64,000 nucleotides of DNA from Eublepharis macularius. Taxonomy: Eukaryota > Chordata > Lepidosauria > Squamata > Eublepharidae. The stretch spans positions 9,692,001 through 9,756,000 of the forward strand of contig NC_072801.1 of assembly GCF_028583425.1 (NCBI RefSeq), in the 5' to 3' direction. The translations under genes and the position numbers were made by a program. The notes below the pieces were generated by a model. That model made no database searches. It saw nothing but the letters and a program-made list of their open reading frames with translations, and was not told where the DNA came from. This document shows, one piece after another, positions 33,901 to 44,795 of the stretch (positions are counted from its first letter, which is position 1; each line of letters begins with the position of its first letter).

Positions 33901-36900
33901 TAGTTACGTTCCCCTTTTAGGTTTTCTTATTACCAAGAGGTGTGAGGAAGGAAGTATTTTGTTTGGTTTTGCCTCCTGTGGCAGCCATTTTGGAGTAGCA
34001 CTCTCACCATATCCTCAAAATTCCAAAGTTGCCTGCAGGCTCAAAATGTCTGGAGCTCCGTAGTCCAGCTTCTGTAGGTGTAAACTAAGTTTCAGCCGAG
34101 TCATATGACTGAGCTGGCAGTGCTTCTCTCATCCATACCCCAGAGCCTGGCAGATCAGAGAGAAAGAGGCCTTTGGAGGAGACGGTGTTTTTTAAAGTCT
34201 GCAGTGCGTGTTTGTATTTTGTGCACAACAGAATGGGGGTATAGTTGACCAAGCAGTAGGTTAGCATTCAGCAGCTAGACTCAGTCCTTCCTGCCTGCGC
34301 ACAAAAATGGAATTGCAGGTGCACAAGAGAACACTCACTTCCTGGTACAGTGGCCTGCTCCCCATTAGGGAATTCAGTGGGTCTGAGGGATGTTGAAATA
34401 GAGAGTGCTTGGTTCTTCATTCTGTAACTGAAACCCTGGCCAGCCCCAGGTTGTGTCCCATACCAGTAAGGGCCAGGTGCTTGTTGTGGAAACAAAAGGG
34501 TTTATGTCTAAATAACAAACAGAGTTGGTGGGGTTGCAAATCCGGTTTGCCATGTTTGGTGGGTTTTTAAAACAAGGTATGTTGGCAGTTGACAGGGACA
34601 TAGTACAAGGTCTCCCTTTTATGCTGTTTTCCATGACAGGAGTTCTTTATGATTCTGACACTTCAACTGTTTTTATCTGCTTTTTGAGCCTTTTATGTTT
34701 TCCTCTGTACACTTCCGTAGAGACTTTTGAGCTTGGAGATTACTTTTAGCCATGTTAACGGCCCTGCCTTCTTATTTCAGTGCTGACCAGGTGAAGGGAG
34801 TCTTGATGCTTCAGGGGGACACCCTATGCCAAGCTGTGAGTATCGGTCTAGGGGTGTGTGTTTGTGTACAGTATGTGCTGGGAAGTGGGCACCTCCAGGA
34901 AGTGCCAGGCTCGATTAGCCTTAGACCTTCTTGCTTGTCAGGAAATAAATCTTCCTCTTGGAGATCCCATAAAAGGTGTAATGTGTACAATAAATAAAGC
35001 TGCGTAAAATTTTTCACAGATATTAAAGCTGCATGGGGGAGGGGGAGGGACCCTGGATTCAGAGATTAGGTTGTTCAGACAGACACATTAGTACGCCTCT
35101 CTTGCTGCTGTCAGGGTCCATTCAGAACAGCACCAATGCCAGCCTGCATATTGTGCAAACCTAATGACATTCCCTAATGATAATCCCTTTAGGATTCACT
35201 GAATGGTATTGATACCATCAGAACTCAGCTAATTGAATTTACTAATTGAATTAGGTGGGAGGGTCTGAATTGGCTCTGCAAGGCAGACGTTAGCTTAAAA
35301 CTTCTCTGAAGTAATATAGTTTCCCCCCACTCCCCTTTTCAGGATATTAACTTGAAAATGCCCAGGAATAACCAGCTTCTGCATTTTGCATTCCGAGATG
35401 ACAAGCAGTGGAAATTGCAGCAGGTATGGTAGCTCTGTGCCCCCGCCCTCCCCCAGCACTCTCTGTTGAAGGGGAAGGGAGGACCAAATTACTTCTGGGT
35501 GGTGATAACCACCAAGTCCTTCAGTGGTGGAGTAGCAAAGATGTGCAGTCCACTTGGGATGTTGAGTAGGAGAATGTGGAGGCTGCTTGATCAAAGGTGC
35601 TTCAGACCGTCTTCCAAAGAAAATATGTAGGCCATCCTGGTGATAAAGTTGCTAGAAAACTAGTTTGTTGTCCTGTAAACAGTGAATGAGTTTGGTTCTT
35701 TCCAGGTCAGCTTAAAGTCAACCATACCCAGGCCTGTTCACCTCTAAGTTTTTAGCAACCAGCCTGAATAATCTGGAAATGCTGAGGGGTTCTTGAAAGT
35801 TACATAAATCCAAAGGGCATGTTTCTAGCCCTCGTGCTACCAGGGAACCTGTGAGCAGTACCTGAAGAATTTAAGAAGCCAAGTGAGCAATATTGGCCTT
35901 AATGTCATCTCTGTAACTCTCTTCCATTTTTAACATGTTTATTGGTATTGTGCTTCCGTATCTGTGAGAAGAAAAGACTAGATTCAAGTCTGAATTGTTT
36001 TCAGAAAAAGGCTGGTTTTTGTTTTTCAGAAAAACTGTTAGCAATTACAGAGGGGTAGTCATGCTAATCTGGCATAACAAAAGTGAACAAGAGTCATGTG
36101 GCCCATTAAAGACTGTGTTTTTATTCTAGTATCTGACTAAGTGAGGATACATCTAAATGAAACAGACTCTAATCTTTAAGGGAGCTTATGCTAGGGTGAA
36201 AATGTGTTAGGCGTTAAGGTGCCAGAAGAAATGTGTCTTGGGAAAATTAAATTTAGTAGTAGAGTCTGTATTTTGAGGATTTCCAGTATGCAGAAGAGTT
36301 AGCCGTGTTAGTCTGTAGTTGCAAAATAGTAAAGAGTCCGGTAGCATCTTTAAGATTAACTAACTTTATTGTAGCATAAGCTTTTGAGAACCACAGCTCT
36401 CTTCATTAGTCTTAAAGGTGCTACTGGACTCTTTACTAGTTCAATATGCTGAACCTGCTTTAAAGTTTTCCAGTAAAGCCATGCTGATGGGGCTTTTGTT
36501 ATTCTTTCCCAGATCCAGGATGCAAGGAATCATGTTAACCAGGCAATTTACCTGCTAACTAACAGAGGCACCAATTACCAGTTCAAGACCGGATGTGAGG
36601 TTCTCAAGGTGAGCCCACTTTGCCTGACTTGGTACACACCCCCTCTCTATTGAGAGGAATGGCAGGATTTTAAACAATTAAATTTGTCCTTTGAATATCC
36701 TAAGACCAGGGCTGCTGGGCCAGACCTCCTGGTCAGCTCAAATAGAAGTGTATACATGATATGTTTCTTTCCCTGTCAGCTGATGGATGCAGTGATGTTG
36801 CAGTTAACAAGAGCTCGGAATCGGCTCACCACTCCAGCTACTTTGACCCTACCAGAAATCGCCTCCAGCAGCCTCACGGTAACTGAGCCATGTCTTCATC

Positions 36901-39900
36901 AACCCTTTGGGGAAGGATAGGCACGTCACTGCCCAGACACTCTATAGTTCTATGCCAGAGGAAATCCCCGTTCTGTTCCAGGAGTAATCCTAGTTTTGTG
37001 TGTTTCAAAATATTGGCAGGAACCAGGACTGTAGGTGTGTGTTGAGAAGGAAGGTGTGTTGGGCAGGAGGTGCGTGTTGGGAAGGAAGAAGGGGTGATTG
37101 GGAAACCTTTGGTGCTTCTTTCTGCCTCTTTCATTGCATCTCTCTGAACTCTGGAAGATCTTGCCTAAAGCTCTTTGTGGCATCTGGCTTTTCAGTACAC
37201 ATTTCCTGATAATTTTCAAGCTTTAGTCATGAGTAGGGGTGTGCGCTTCAGGAATCTGATTTGGGGAAAATGCCCGAATCGGACCCGATCCGGAAAGCTT
37301 CGGGTTTTCCGAATAGGGGCCAGCATGCTGGCCCCAATTTGGAAGTCCCGAAGCAAAGCTTCCCGAAGCATTCATAATGCTTCGGGAAGCTTCAGGTAAA
37401 ATTTTAAATGCCTGTTTCTCTGCTGCTGAAGAGCGGCAGGAAAAGGGGAATTTAACGAGTGGCTGAGTGCCCTCCTGCTGTCGGGGCCAGGGAACTCCCC
37501 GGCCCTATCTGCGGGGGCTGACGGGCGGCAGGGACAGGCATATGCCTGCGAGCCCCTGCCGAGCGCTCCCTGTCAGCCACAGCAGACGAGACCAGGGACT
37601 TCCCGGGCTCCAGCAGCGGTGGCTGACAACAGCGGCGGAAACGCAGGCATTTGACTGCAGCCCCCATCGGAGCTCACTTTCAGCTGCCGCGGATGGGGCC
37701 AGGAAGACCCGGGCCCCAGCAGCGGCGGGAACGCTAGCATCTGCCTGCAGCCCCTGCCGGAGCTCGCTCCGAGCTGCCGCGGACGGAGCCGGGAAGACCC
37801 AGACCCCAGCACCAGTGGCTGACACTTCGCCTCCAAGTCCCCCCCCCCCATCCTAACCCGCTGGAGGAGGGGAAGGGGCTCAGAGGCAAAGCCCATTCTC
37901 GGCGTGGCTTCAAAGCCACACTGGAAATGCACTTCGCCTCCCAAGTTCCCCCCCACCCCATCCTAACCAGCTGGAGGAGGGGAAAGGGGCTCGGAGGCGA
38001 AGCCCTTTCCCAGTGCGGCTTCAAAGCCACACCAGGAACACACTTCACCTCCAAGTCTCATCCCCCCCCCCATCCTAACTGGCTGGAGGAGGGGAAGGGG
38101 ACTTGGAGGCTTCAACCTGCAACTGCTGGCCCCCCCCCCAGACACTCTCCCTGCCGCCTCCGTTCGCCCGCAGGTGTCAGGGACGTCCCTGACACCTGTG
38201 GGTGAACAGAGGCGGCGAGGATCGCAGGCTTCAGCCTGCACCTCAGGAGGTAGTGCGGCAGCAGAGGGCTCCAGACTGCTGCCGCTGCCGCCACAGCAGC
38301 AGCAACCCCACCGCCCAGCTGATGTTCCTCCCCCTCTCCTTCCAACCAGGTAAGTGGGGCGTGGAGGGGTTCCCCAGCGGGGATGGGAGGTGGGGGTGAG
38401 GGAGTTGCCCCCGTCACTTCTGCATGCTCCGAATATTTATGGAGCATACCGAAGCAAGTAAAATAGCATAATTCCGAAGCGGCTCATGGGGAGCAGGCTC
38501 CTGCTTGAAAAAAGCAAGCTTGGGGAAACCAAATCCCATTTCCCAAGAGGTTTTGGCATCTGTCTGCTGACCACAATGGGATGCTGTAAGTTGTGAAACA
38601 GGAATGAGATTTTGTTCTGTGGTTTGTGCCGGGGGGGCGGGGGGGTGTTATGTTTGTGTTTATGCGCTGACACTGGGAGTGTGGCCCAAGAAGTGCCATG
38701 GCCTTTATGAGATCCTCTGAGAATCTGGCCACCAGTAGGCTGTGGTTAGGTCCAGTCATGCTGCAAGCACTCCAAGGCACATCTTCTGGCTTATACACCA
38801 ACCAGAGTCATGACAGGAAGCCACAGTACAGCTGACTTCCCATAACTAGTAAAGATTTTGCTGGTAGGAGCCAGAAAACCATCATACCACATAACTTGTG
38901 TGGTATCTTAAGAAGGGAGCTTGTTGGTCTCTAAGGTGCCAAAGGATTCAAATCCTGCTATGCCACACAACAGCCATCCAGTGACTGCATTTCTGCTTCT
39001 CGTTCTCGTTATTGTCCAGATAATGATACTCAGTGACTCGAGAGCTACATGTGGCTGGTTGACATGCCACCTGGTGCTTTTCCCCAGTATGGCACCTGTT
39101 TCCTATTTCAGGAAAGTGGACTTGCCGTTGGCAGGGGGTTCTCACCTTGAAACAACTGCTAGAGGAACAGGCAAACTGCAAGCCTTCCTGGGGTGCAGGC
39201 CTCATGCCAAGGGTGAAAGTAAATGAGGTTCTTTTGATTGATGGGGACGGTGAATGTGGCTCTCAGTAAGCCTCGGAGTGAGTACCACTGGTCAAAACAA
39301 ATGGTGCATTAAGTTTAACTCCTGAAATCTTTTGGTCCAGGATGGCCAATCTTTTCAGCATTAGGTTATCACTGCCAGCAGAAAAGGCACTGACCTATGT
39401 GGTCTTAATTCCATGGGGCTCCTCTTTATCAATGGAGGCCCAGGTCACAGCAGTTGCCCGGTCTGCTTTTTTCCATCTTCAGCAGGCCAGGCAGCTTACT
39501 CCCTATCTCTTGACCCATGCCCTGGAAACAGTGATCCATGCAGCGGTCATATCTAGATTGGATTACTGTAACTCTCTCTACGCAGGGCTTCCTTTGAGTG
39601 ACCCGGAAATAACAGCGGGTCCAGAATGCTGTTGCCTGTGTCCTGATGAGTGTGCCTTTCAGGACACATGTAACCGTTTCTGCAGCAGCTACACTGGCTT
39701 CCCGTGGACTTCCGGATCAGGTTCAAGGTTTTGGTATTAACCTATAAAGCCCTAAACGGACTGGGACCAGTATACCTGAGGGACCGTCTCTTCCCATATA
39801 CTCCCTGGAGGGTGCTACGATCAGCCGGTAAGCACCTACCGGTGATCCCTGGCCCCAGGGAGGCTTGATTGGCCTCAACCAGGGCCAGGGCCTTTCTGGT

Positions 39901-42900
39901 CCTGGCCCCGACCTGGTGGAACTCTCTGTCTGAGGACACCCGGGCCCACCAAGATCTTGTCTCCTTCAGGCGGGCCTGTAAGACAGAGATGTTTCACCAG
40001 GCGTTTTGTTGAGGCCATCAGGGATTCCATCAAATAAGCCTCTCTCCTGGTCTCCCCTGTGTCTGTGGGGGGGTATTTGACTGTCTACCCCCCCATTTAT
40101 GAGCAACCATGCGTGGTTAAGCTGCACCTCCACCTCCGTCAGATGTTATATAGTTTTTAATATGGTAAGCAGGTATTTTATTAGACAGCTGTGTTAAATG
40201 ATTGTGATTTTATCTCTGTATATTTTATCTACTGTTGTGACCCGCCCTGAGCCCGCTTGCGGGGAGCACGGGATATAATAATAATAATGGGGAACTTTTA
40301 GTTTGCTTGGGTGTTTGTCTTTGAGAAACTGGGCATTTAGAGAAGCAGAGTAAAGTCTTCACCCTCTTTCACTCTCCCTCCACCCCCATTGCTATATAGC
40401 AGTATTTGTATATCAGGAAATTAGTGTGTGCATGTACAGCATCCGCCACATTAAGACACACATTGATGATGGGCAAAGGAGGCGTTTGCTGCTCTCCTGG
40501 TAATTGTTTAAGTTTTCCTAAGAAGGCCTATTTGAGGAAGGACCCTTATGCTAGATGGAGGCTCATTCAAAGGCCCAACAAATTTGTTCTGTGGAATGTA
40601 CTCCACAGGCTTAGAATAAGAGCTTCCACTCTGTTAACATGTTTCATTCTCCCTGCAGAAAATGTTCACTCCAGCCCTGCCTTCAGACACCTTGATGAAC
40701 TTCTACATCAACCTAAATAAACTTTGCTTGACTGTTTATCAGCTGCACTCACTGCAGCCCAGTTCCACAAAGGTAGGTCCATCTTTCTCCTGGGCCATAA
40801 TCCCTTTGCTCTGGTTCCACCTCTAGATTACAGTAAAATCCTGTTGTCGATGCAGCTGAGTCCTCCTCCACTGAGCGCTGAGCTACTGGGTGCAGGCTCC
40901 TTGCATTTGGAATGCGAGGAGGTTCGTTCCCTTTGGTGGATCTTCCATCCAGGCAATTCTGTCCAAAAAGAAGCTGAGGGTATACAGTTGCCTTGCTTTG
41001 GTTTACATGTCGAGGGAGTGTTACACAGTCATCTTTCACAAGCTGTAATGAGTTGGCCAGACTTCAGCATCTGTTATAATTATTTCTCTTAGGATTAGGA
41101 AATTCTGGTGCTGAAAATGTGCACTGAAAAAAGGGGGTGGGGGGGAACTGCATCTTGAATAAATGTGATCTCTGTGGCCGTGAGTTGCATCCCGCATATC
41201 TGCTACACTTGCCACAGTGCTTTCCACCAGTACAAGAACCATTCCCCTGATTCAAGAGGTACAGCCTAGGTTATATTTTAGTAGGTTATGGGTTATATCC
41301 AAGTTGGATATAACTGGCATGTGGTTTTTCACCTCTCTGCAAGTTGCTTAAATAGCTCTGAGTGTGTTGCAAGAGTAACTGAAAAATTTCACTCTTAACT
41401 CCTTGCAAAATGACCAGAATCAACCCAGGAGGTTTCAGATGAGCTGCTGACCTTGCATGCTAATTGTGCATGTGACAAACTGTCTTCCTCTCAGGCAAGC
41501 GATTGTTCAATCAGTCCACATTTTAAAAACTTCCTCTTGGCTGCCAGTGCCAGCTTAACGGCCATGGGGCTCATTGGTAGGCTGGAGGTGAACAGAAGGT
41601 GTACTCTGGATCCCTGGCCGGTATTATTCATGCCTCCTAGTGCCTCATGGTTACCTGGATTCTTGCAGAGCAATACATGGACAGGCTTCCTCCTTTCTGC
41701 TTTGTGTTGCAGGCCCAACACTTGGCTGGCTGGCTGGATATGGGCATGCAGTTTCTGTCTCATCCACCCCCCTTCTGGAAGAAGTAGAAAGTAGAAAAGA
41801 CTTGGGGCAAGTAAAATGTGCCCGTTGGCCCCTTGTCAGTTTCATAAATAGACATGGCATCTACTACTAGGAGCTAGAAATTGAAGCGTCACATTTAGAA
41901 GCAGTGTACCTCAGGTTGTGATCATCATATCCCGCTAGTGAGCTTCCCACAAGGCATCCAGGAAGACAGAATGCCACATTAGATGAATCTTGGTGTGATT
42001 CAGCAAGGCTGTTCATACATTCTCCATACAATTTGAGTAATTTATCATCAATTATTCATGTTTTTAGGAGCTCTCGGGTCTGCATTCAAAATTGTACCTT
42101 TGAGGTGTGGTGTAGTCTGAACAAGCTTTTGAGAACCACAGCTCTCTTCATCAGATGCTGTGGTTCTTGAAAGCTTACGCTACAATAAAGTTGGTTAGTC
42201 TTAAAGGTGCTACTGAATTCATAACGTGAACAGAGTTTTAATCAGCATCACCATACATAACGGTTAGATTGCTCATAGCAGCTCTTTCCCCCCCTGATTT
42301 GATGTCCAAAGCATCAATTTTTTTTCCCTGTCTTTGCCAGAACTTCCGACCAGCTGGTGGGTCCATCTTGCACAACCCAGGGGCTATGTTGTAAGTTCTG
42401 TCCCTTGATTGCTTGCTTGGGGGGGGGGGAAGGAGTCCTGCAGCAACCTTTGGGAACTTTTTTTAATGCAGCAGATAGACTTGAAACTTGCAGGGTCATC
42501 ACAGCTCTGCCTTCTCACGGACTCTCTCCTCTTCTCCAGTGAATATGGCAACCAAAGATATGAAGTCAGCCACGTCCATAAAGTGGAGTGTGTTGTGCCC
42601 TGGTTGAATGATGCCCTGGTTTTCTTCACAGTGTCCCTGCAGCTCTGCCAGCAGCTAAAAGACAAGGTGGGAAAGAGTGCCCGTGTGCCTCATTCTTGTG
42701 TTCAGGGGAGGCTGTTGACAGTCGTCGTTTGTGTGTTGAGCAATCAGTCAAAGGGCTTACTCAAGCTTAGGGTTTCCAGTCAAAACAGAAAGAAGGGGCA
42801 TTGAGGGGGGTGAGGGAAGGCTTATACAGCTGAGTTGTGTGAAAACGGAAGCAGAATTATTGCTGCAGTGAAATAAGTTTAAAATGCTGCAAGTTTCTTT

Positions 42901-43401
42901 GGTGGTCGAAAAGCAGCAGGTCTTTTCTTAGGTGAAAACCAAGTCGGTGGCTGCTTACCTGAGCCTACTTAATGAGTCCATGATGCCAATGAAATTAGAA
43001 GCAGGGATGACTTCTTTATGGCTGCTCTCATTCATTAGTGTTTGGGCTTTAGAGGAATGTGGGGTGTTTTGAGCATGTAGGCATGCGTTACAATAGAAAT
43101 GTTGAATAATGAAGCAGACCTTTTTGCCCACCACAGGTTAAGCATATTTAAAGCACCAGAGCTGCTGGACAGCTTTTCCTCTGTTTCTGTCTAGAAAATG
43201 GGTATAATTTACTTAATTGTCTGTACCCTGGATACACATAAGCAACCGCACTTTGCACAGAGGCACATCAGAGTTAGCGATCCCAAGTTAAGAACTTCTG
43301 AACAGCAAGGTTTGGCATGGCTGTACTTCTGGATGCCTTTCTTGTTTTTTCTTTTCCAGATTGCTGTGTTTTCTGGCTACTGGAACTACAGGCTGTACTG
43401 A
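27751..43401 (+). CDS. ROGDI: ROGDI, complete, 11 coding exons, 287 aa
   Basis: ROGDI is the small subunit of the vertebrate RAVE complex (with DMXL1/2 and WDR7) that promotes V-ATPase assembly on synaptic vesicles and endosomes. Human loss causes Kohlschutter-Tonz syndrome. Exons with consensus splice sites are 27751-27795, 32808-32879, 33433-33515, 34781-34835, 35343-35423, 36513-36608, 36780-36878, 40659-40772, 42341-42390, 42540-42666 and 43360-43401. Phases agree throughout and give 287 codons, equal to human. Landmarks are [20 protein letters not shown] (helical N-terminus), [59 protein letters not shown] and [20 protein letters not shown]. The ATG at 27751 gives [15 protein letters not shown], the same length as human exon 1. 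An in-frame upstream ATG at 27634 would add 39 residues and is less likely. Confidence 0.97.
28155..28470. repeat. Long palindrome (MITE-like) in ROGDI intron 1
   Basis: The left arm (…AATAAATATGTAAACCGAGGTC…GAATAAATAAC) pairs with the right arm (GTTATTTATTC…GACCTTAGTGTACATATTTATT…). Arms are about 150 bp, 80-90% complementary, with a short loop near 28307-28318. It is AT-rich and non-coding. Confidence 0.8.
32808..32879 (+). CDS. ROGDI: ROGDI coding exon 2
   Basis: Acceptor TTTTTCCACACAG, donor GTAGAT. Encodes [20 protein letters not shown] then DILK. It lies 5 kb from exon 1, so intron 1 is the largest intron of the gene. Confidence 0.95.
33080..33385 (+). repeat. CR1 LINE 3'-end fragment
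   Basis: The translation [20 protein letters not shown]-like, [13 protein letters not shown]-stop matches the C-terminus of CR1 proteins (compare 52320-52408). It is followed by the CR1 3' tail phrase TCTGACCCAGCAGGACTCTTCTGATGTTCTT. It lies in ROGDI intron 2. Confidence 0.75.
33433..33515 (+). CDS. ROGDI: ROGDI coding exon 3
   Basis: Acceptor CTGACTCAG, donor GTAAGT. Encodes [15 protein letters not shown] to NFILGTA plus two bases of a split Asn codon. Confidence 0.95.
34781..34835 (+). CDS. ROGDI: ROGDI coding exon 4
   Basis: Acceptor CTTATTTCAG, donor GTGAGT. Encodes (N)[18 protein letters not shown]. Confidence 0.95.
35343..35423 (+). CDS. ROGDI: ROGDI coding exon 5
   Basis: Acceptor CCCCTTTTCAG, donor GTATGG. 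Encodes [20 protein letters not shown] then KQWKLQQ. Confidence 0.96.
36048..36445 (+). repeat. Penelope-type hammerhead repeat family, two adjacent pieces
   Basis: 36048-36145 has GAGGGGTAGTCATGCTAATCT and a poorly kept TTAAAGACT block. 36289-36445 has AGTTAGCCGTGTTAGTCTG, the inverse ATAAGCTTTTGAGAACCACAGCTCTCTTCATTAG core, then CTTAAAGGTGCTACTGGACTC. It is the same family as 42107-42215, 53215-53430 and 57300-57460. Confidence 0.65.
36513..36608 (+). CDS. ROGDI: ROGDI coding exon 6
   Basis: Acceptor TTCTTTCCCAG, donor GTGAGC. Encodes [19 protein letters not shown] to GCEVLK. Confidence 0.96.
36780..36878 (+). CDS. ROGDI: ROGDI coding exon 7
   Basis: Acceptor TTTCCCTGTCAG, donor GTAACT. 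Encodes [20 protein letters not shown] to SSSLT. Confidence 0.96.
37233..38480. mobile_element. GC-rich non-autonomous hAT-like element with internal minisatellites
   Basis: It begins TAGGGGTGTGCGCTTC and includes AAGCTTCGGG/CCCGAAGC motifs at both sides (37290-37395 and 38430-38480). The interior has two tandem arrays. About 37560-37820 has units of about 90-107 bp built around GAGCTGCCGCGGA. 37826-38112 has three units of about 110 bp built around CTAACCAGCTGGAGGAGGGG. No right-hand terminus matching the left was found, so it is truncated or the family is asymmetric. It sits in ROGDI intron 7. Confidence 0.6.
39380..40290 (+). mobile_element. L2-clade LINE, 3' fragment
   Basis: Translated pieces [37 protein letters not shown] and, in another frame, [20 protein letters not shown] are the classic C-terminal part of L2 RT proteins. 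The 3' end TGACCCGCCCTGAGCCCGC leads into a (TAA)n tail at 40278-40289. Frame changes show it is dead. It lies in ROGDI intron 7. Confidence 0.82.
40659..40772 (+). CDS. ROGDI: ROGDI coding exon 8
   Basis: Acceptor TCTCCCTGCAG, donor GTAGGT. Encodes [20 protein letters not shown] to QPSSTK. The preceding 3.8-kb intron holds a GC-rich minisatellite element and an L2 LINE end. Confidence 0.96.
42107..42215. repeat. Penelope-type hammerhead repeat, inverted pair
   Basis: AAGCTTTTGAGAACCACAGC then TCTCTTCATCAGATG (- strand core CTGATGA…) is followed on the + strand by CTGTGGTTCTTGAAAGCTT, ACAATAAAGTTGGTTAGTC and TTAAAGGTGCTACTG. It is the same family as 57300-57460. It lies in ROGDI intron 8. 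Confidence 0.7.
42341..42390 (+). CDS. ROGDI: ROGDI coding exon 9
   Basis: Acceptor GTCTTTGCCAG, donor GTAAGT. Encodes [16 protein letters not shown] plus two bases of a split Phe codon. Confidence 0.95.
42540..42666 (+). CDS. ROGDI: ROGDI coding exon 10
   Basis: Acceptor CTCTTCTCCAG, donor GTGGGA. Encodes (F)[18 protein letters not shown] to QLCQQLKDK, the most conserved C-terminal helix region. Confidence 0.96.
43360..43401 (+). CDS. ROGDI: ROGDI terminal coding exon with stop
   Basis: Acceptor TTTTCTTTTCCAG. Encodes [13 protein letters not shown] and stop TGA at 43399-43401, parallel to human ISVFSSYWSYRPF (recalled). Confidence 0.95.
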   Translation: MAVFSGYWNYRLY

Positions 43402-44115
43402 TCACATCTCCAAGGGCAGCCCCCTTTTGAAGTTTCAGCCCCTCCCTTCCGCGGAGGACGCCCTGGCATAAGCTTTGTATAGGAAGAGTTGTCAGATTCC
43501 AACTCTCCATGGTGGCTTGCTGGGCAGGACCCCATGCCCAGCATTGGCATCTTTGTGGGTAGAGTGTCACTATTTAATTAGCACTTTAGAATCGCACCCA
43601 TTTCTTTCCACACATCTCAAGGCTGGGGACAAAGATAAGCCAATAAACGCTTGTCAGATCCCACTCCTCTAGAGGAAAGGTGCGATGTGGAGCAATACAG
43701 GAAGGAGCCCAGAAGGGGTGTGATCATCCAGAAGGCTGGGTGGTGAAGTGCTCGCAAGGGCCATTCTCTGTAATTGATTTCAGGTTTGCTCTTCCTTGCA
43801 GGCCTGTCCCCTTCCACAAACGTGTGTCTTCATCTCTCCCATGCTCCCTCCATGACTTGGCGCTAGAGGTGCAAGGCCTCGTTTCTTTCCACGGTAGCCC
43901 AAAGCCTGCTTTTAGCAAGCTGGGCTTCTACCTTTGGTCTGGTCTTCCACTAAGCTGTCTTTTATCTGTCCCACCACCATGACACGCCAATTATAACCCT
44001 TACCCGGACCAACATTGCACAGGTGGTGGGGTGGTTTGTTTGCTGCTAAACCTTGTGTGTCATTCCTGGAACTAATTGATTGCTGTGAAATAAAGGTCCC
44101 TGAACACTTGGCTAT
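43402..44115 (+). other. ROGDI: ROGDI 3' UTR
   Basis: Two AATAAA signals follow the stop, at 43642-43647 and 44089-44094. The second is followed by a T/G-containing stretch and is the likelier main end. If so, the transcript stops about 0.4 kb short of the convergent SMIM22 3' end. Confidence 0.55.
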
Positions 44116-44239
44116 CTGGCAGGAAGTCTTTGTGCTCGGGCCTCAGATGAGATCCTCCTGGCCTCTGTGTGTGCGTGGGAGGGCGGGAGGGGGAGAGAAT
44201 ATGGATCTCTTTTGGTGCTGGAGCCAAACCATGAGCTCG

Positions 44240-44410
44240 TCATTAAGGCTTAGTGTCAGACTGGGACACCTGAGTTCAAATCCCTGTTCTGCTGTGAAAC
44301 TCACTCGTCTCATACTCTCAGCCTCACCTACCCCACAGTAGTGCTGTGTGGGGAAAAATCAAGAGGAAGAACCACACATGACCACCCTGAGCTCCTTCAA
44401 AGAAGGCTGT
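44240..44410 (+). mobile_element. tRNA-derived SINE
   Basis: The body TTAGTGTCAGACTGGGACAC with B-box-like GAGTTCAAATCCC, then CTCAGCCTCACCTACC and a trailing AATAAAA. It lies in the gap between ROGDI and SMIM22. Confidence 0.7.
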
Positions 44411-44539
44411 AATAAAACTTTGCAATACATAGACCATTTGGAAAGGACCAGTCTCAGCAGCAGCCACTAGAAGCCAGGGGCAGCCCTGGTGAGGCACAGG
44501 AAAGCTCTCTACAGAGTAGTTCCTCTGTTTCTCCCTGCG

Positions 44540-44545
44540 TTTAAT
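44540..44545 (-). terminator. SMIM22: Possible SMIM22 poly(A) signal
   Basis: The - strand reads ATTAAA about 205 bp past the SMIM22 stop. No AATAAA was seen on that strand nearby. Tentative. Confidence 0.35.
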
Positions 44546-44750
44546 ACAACTGAGAACAGCATGTGTTCAGGTGAAGCCTGGCACAATTTGGAAGATAAGT
44601 CCTCTAGGCTCTGGAGGCCCTCAAGTTGTACACTCCAGCTGGTGTGAGGAGTGAAATCCAGTTCAGAAACAGTTCCAGCACAGCAGGAAGAACCCAGGTG
44701 AGCAGCCATGTTTCTTTCCTGTCGGTTATGTGATCAGTCATGGCTTCTCT

Positions 44751-44795
44751 TTAAGGCTCCATGCCCTGGTTATCGATGCCAACTTTTCTGGCAGC
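44751..44795 (-). CDS. SMIM22: SMIM22 terminal coding exon with stop
   Basis: Acceptor GTTCATCTACACAG, then AARKVGIDNQGMEP and TAA (44753-44751). The short exon was located by its match to the conserved SMIM22 C-terminus and by phase. Confidence 0.85.
   Translation of the reverse strand, partial: AARKVGIDNQGMEP

Noticed and set aside
37467-38241. Several overlapping 90-130-codon frames on both strands
   Set aside because: They are produced by the GC-rich minisatellite element. Similar frames appear on both strands.
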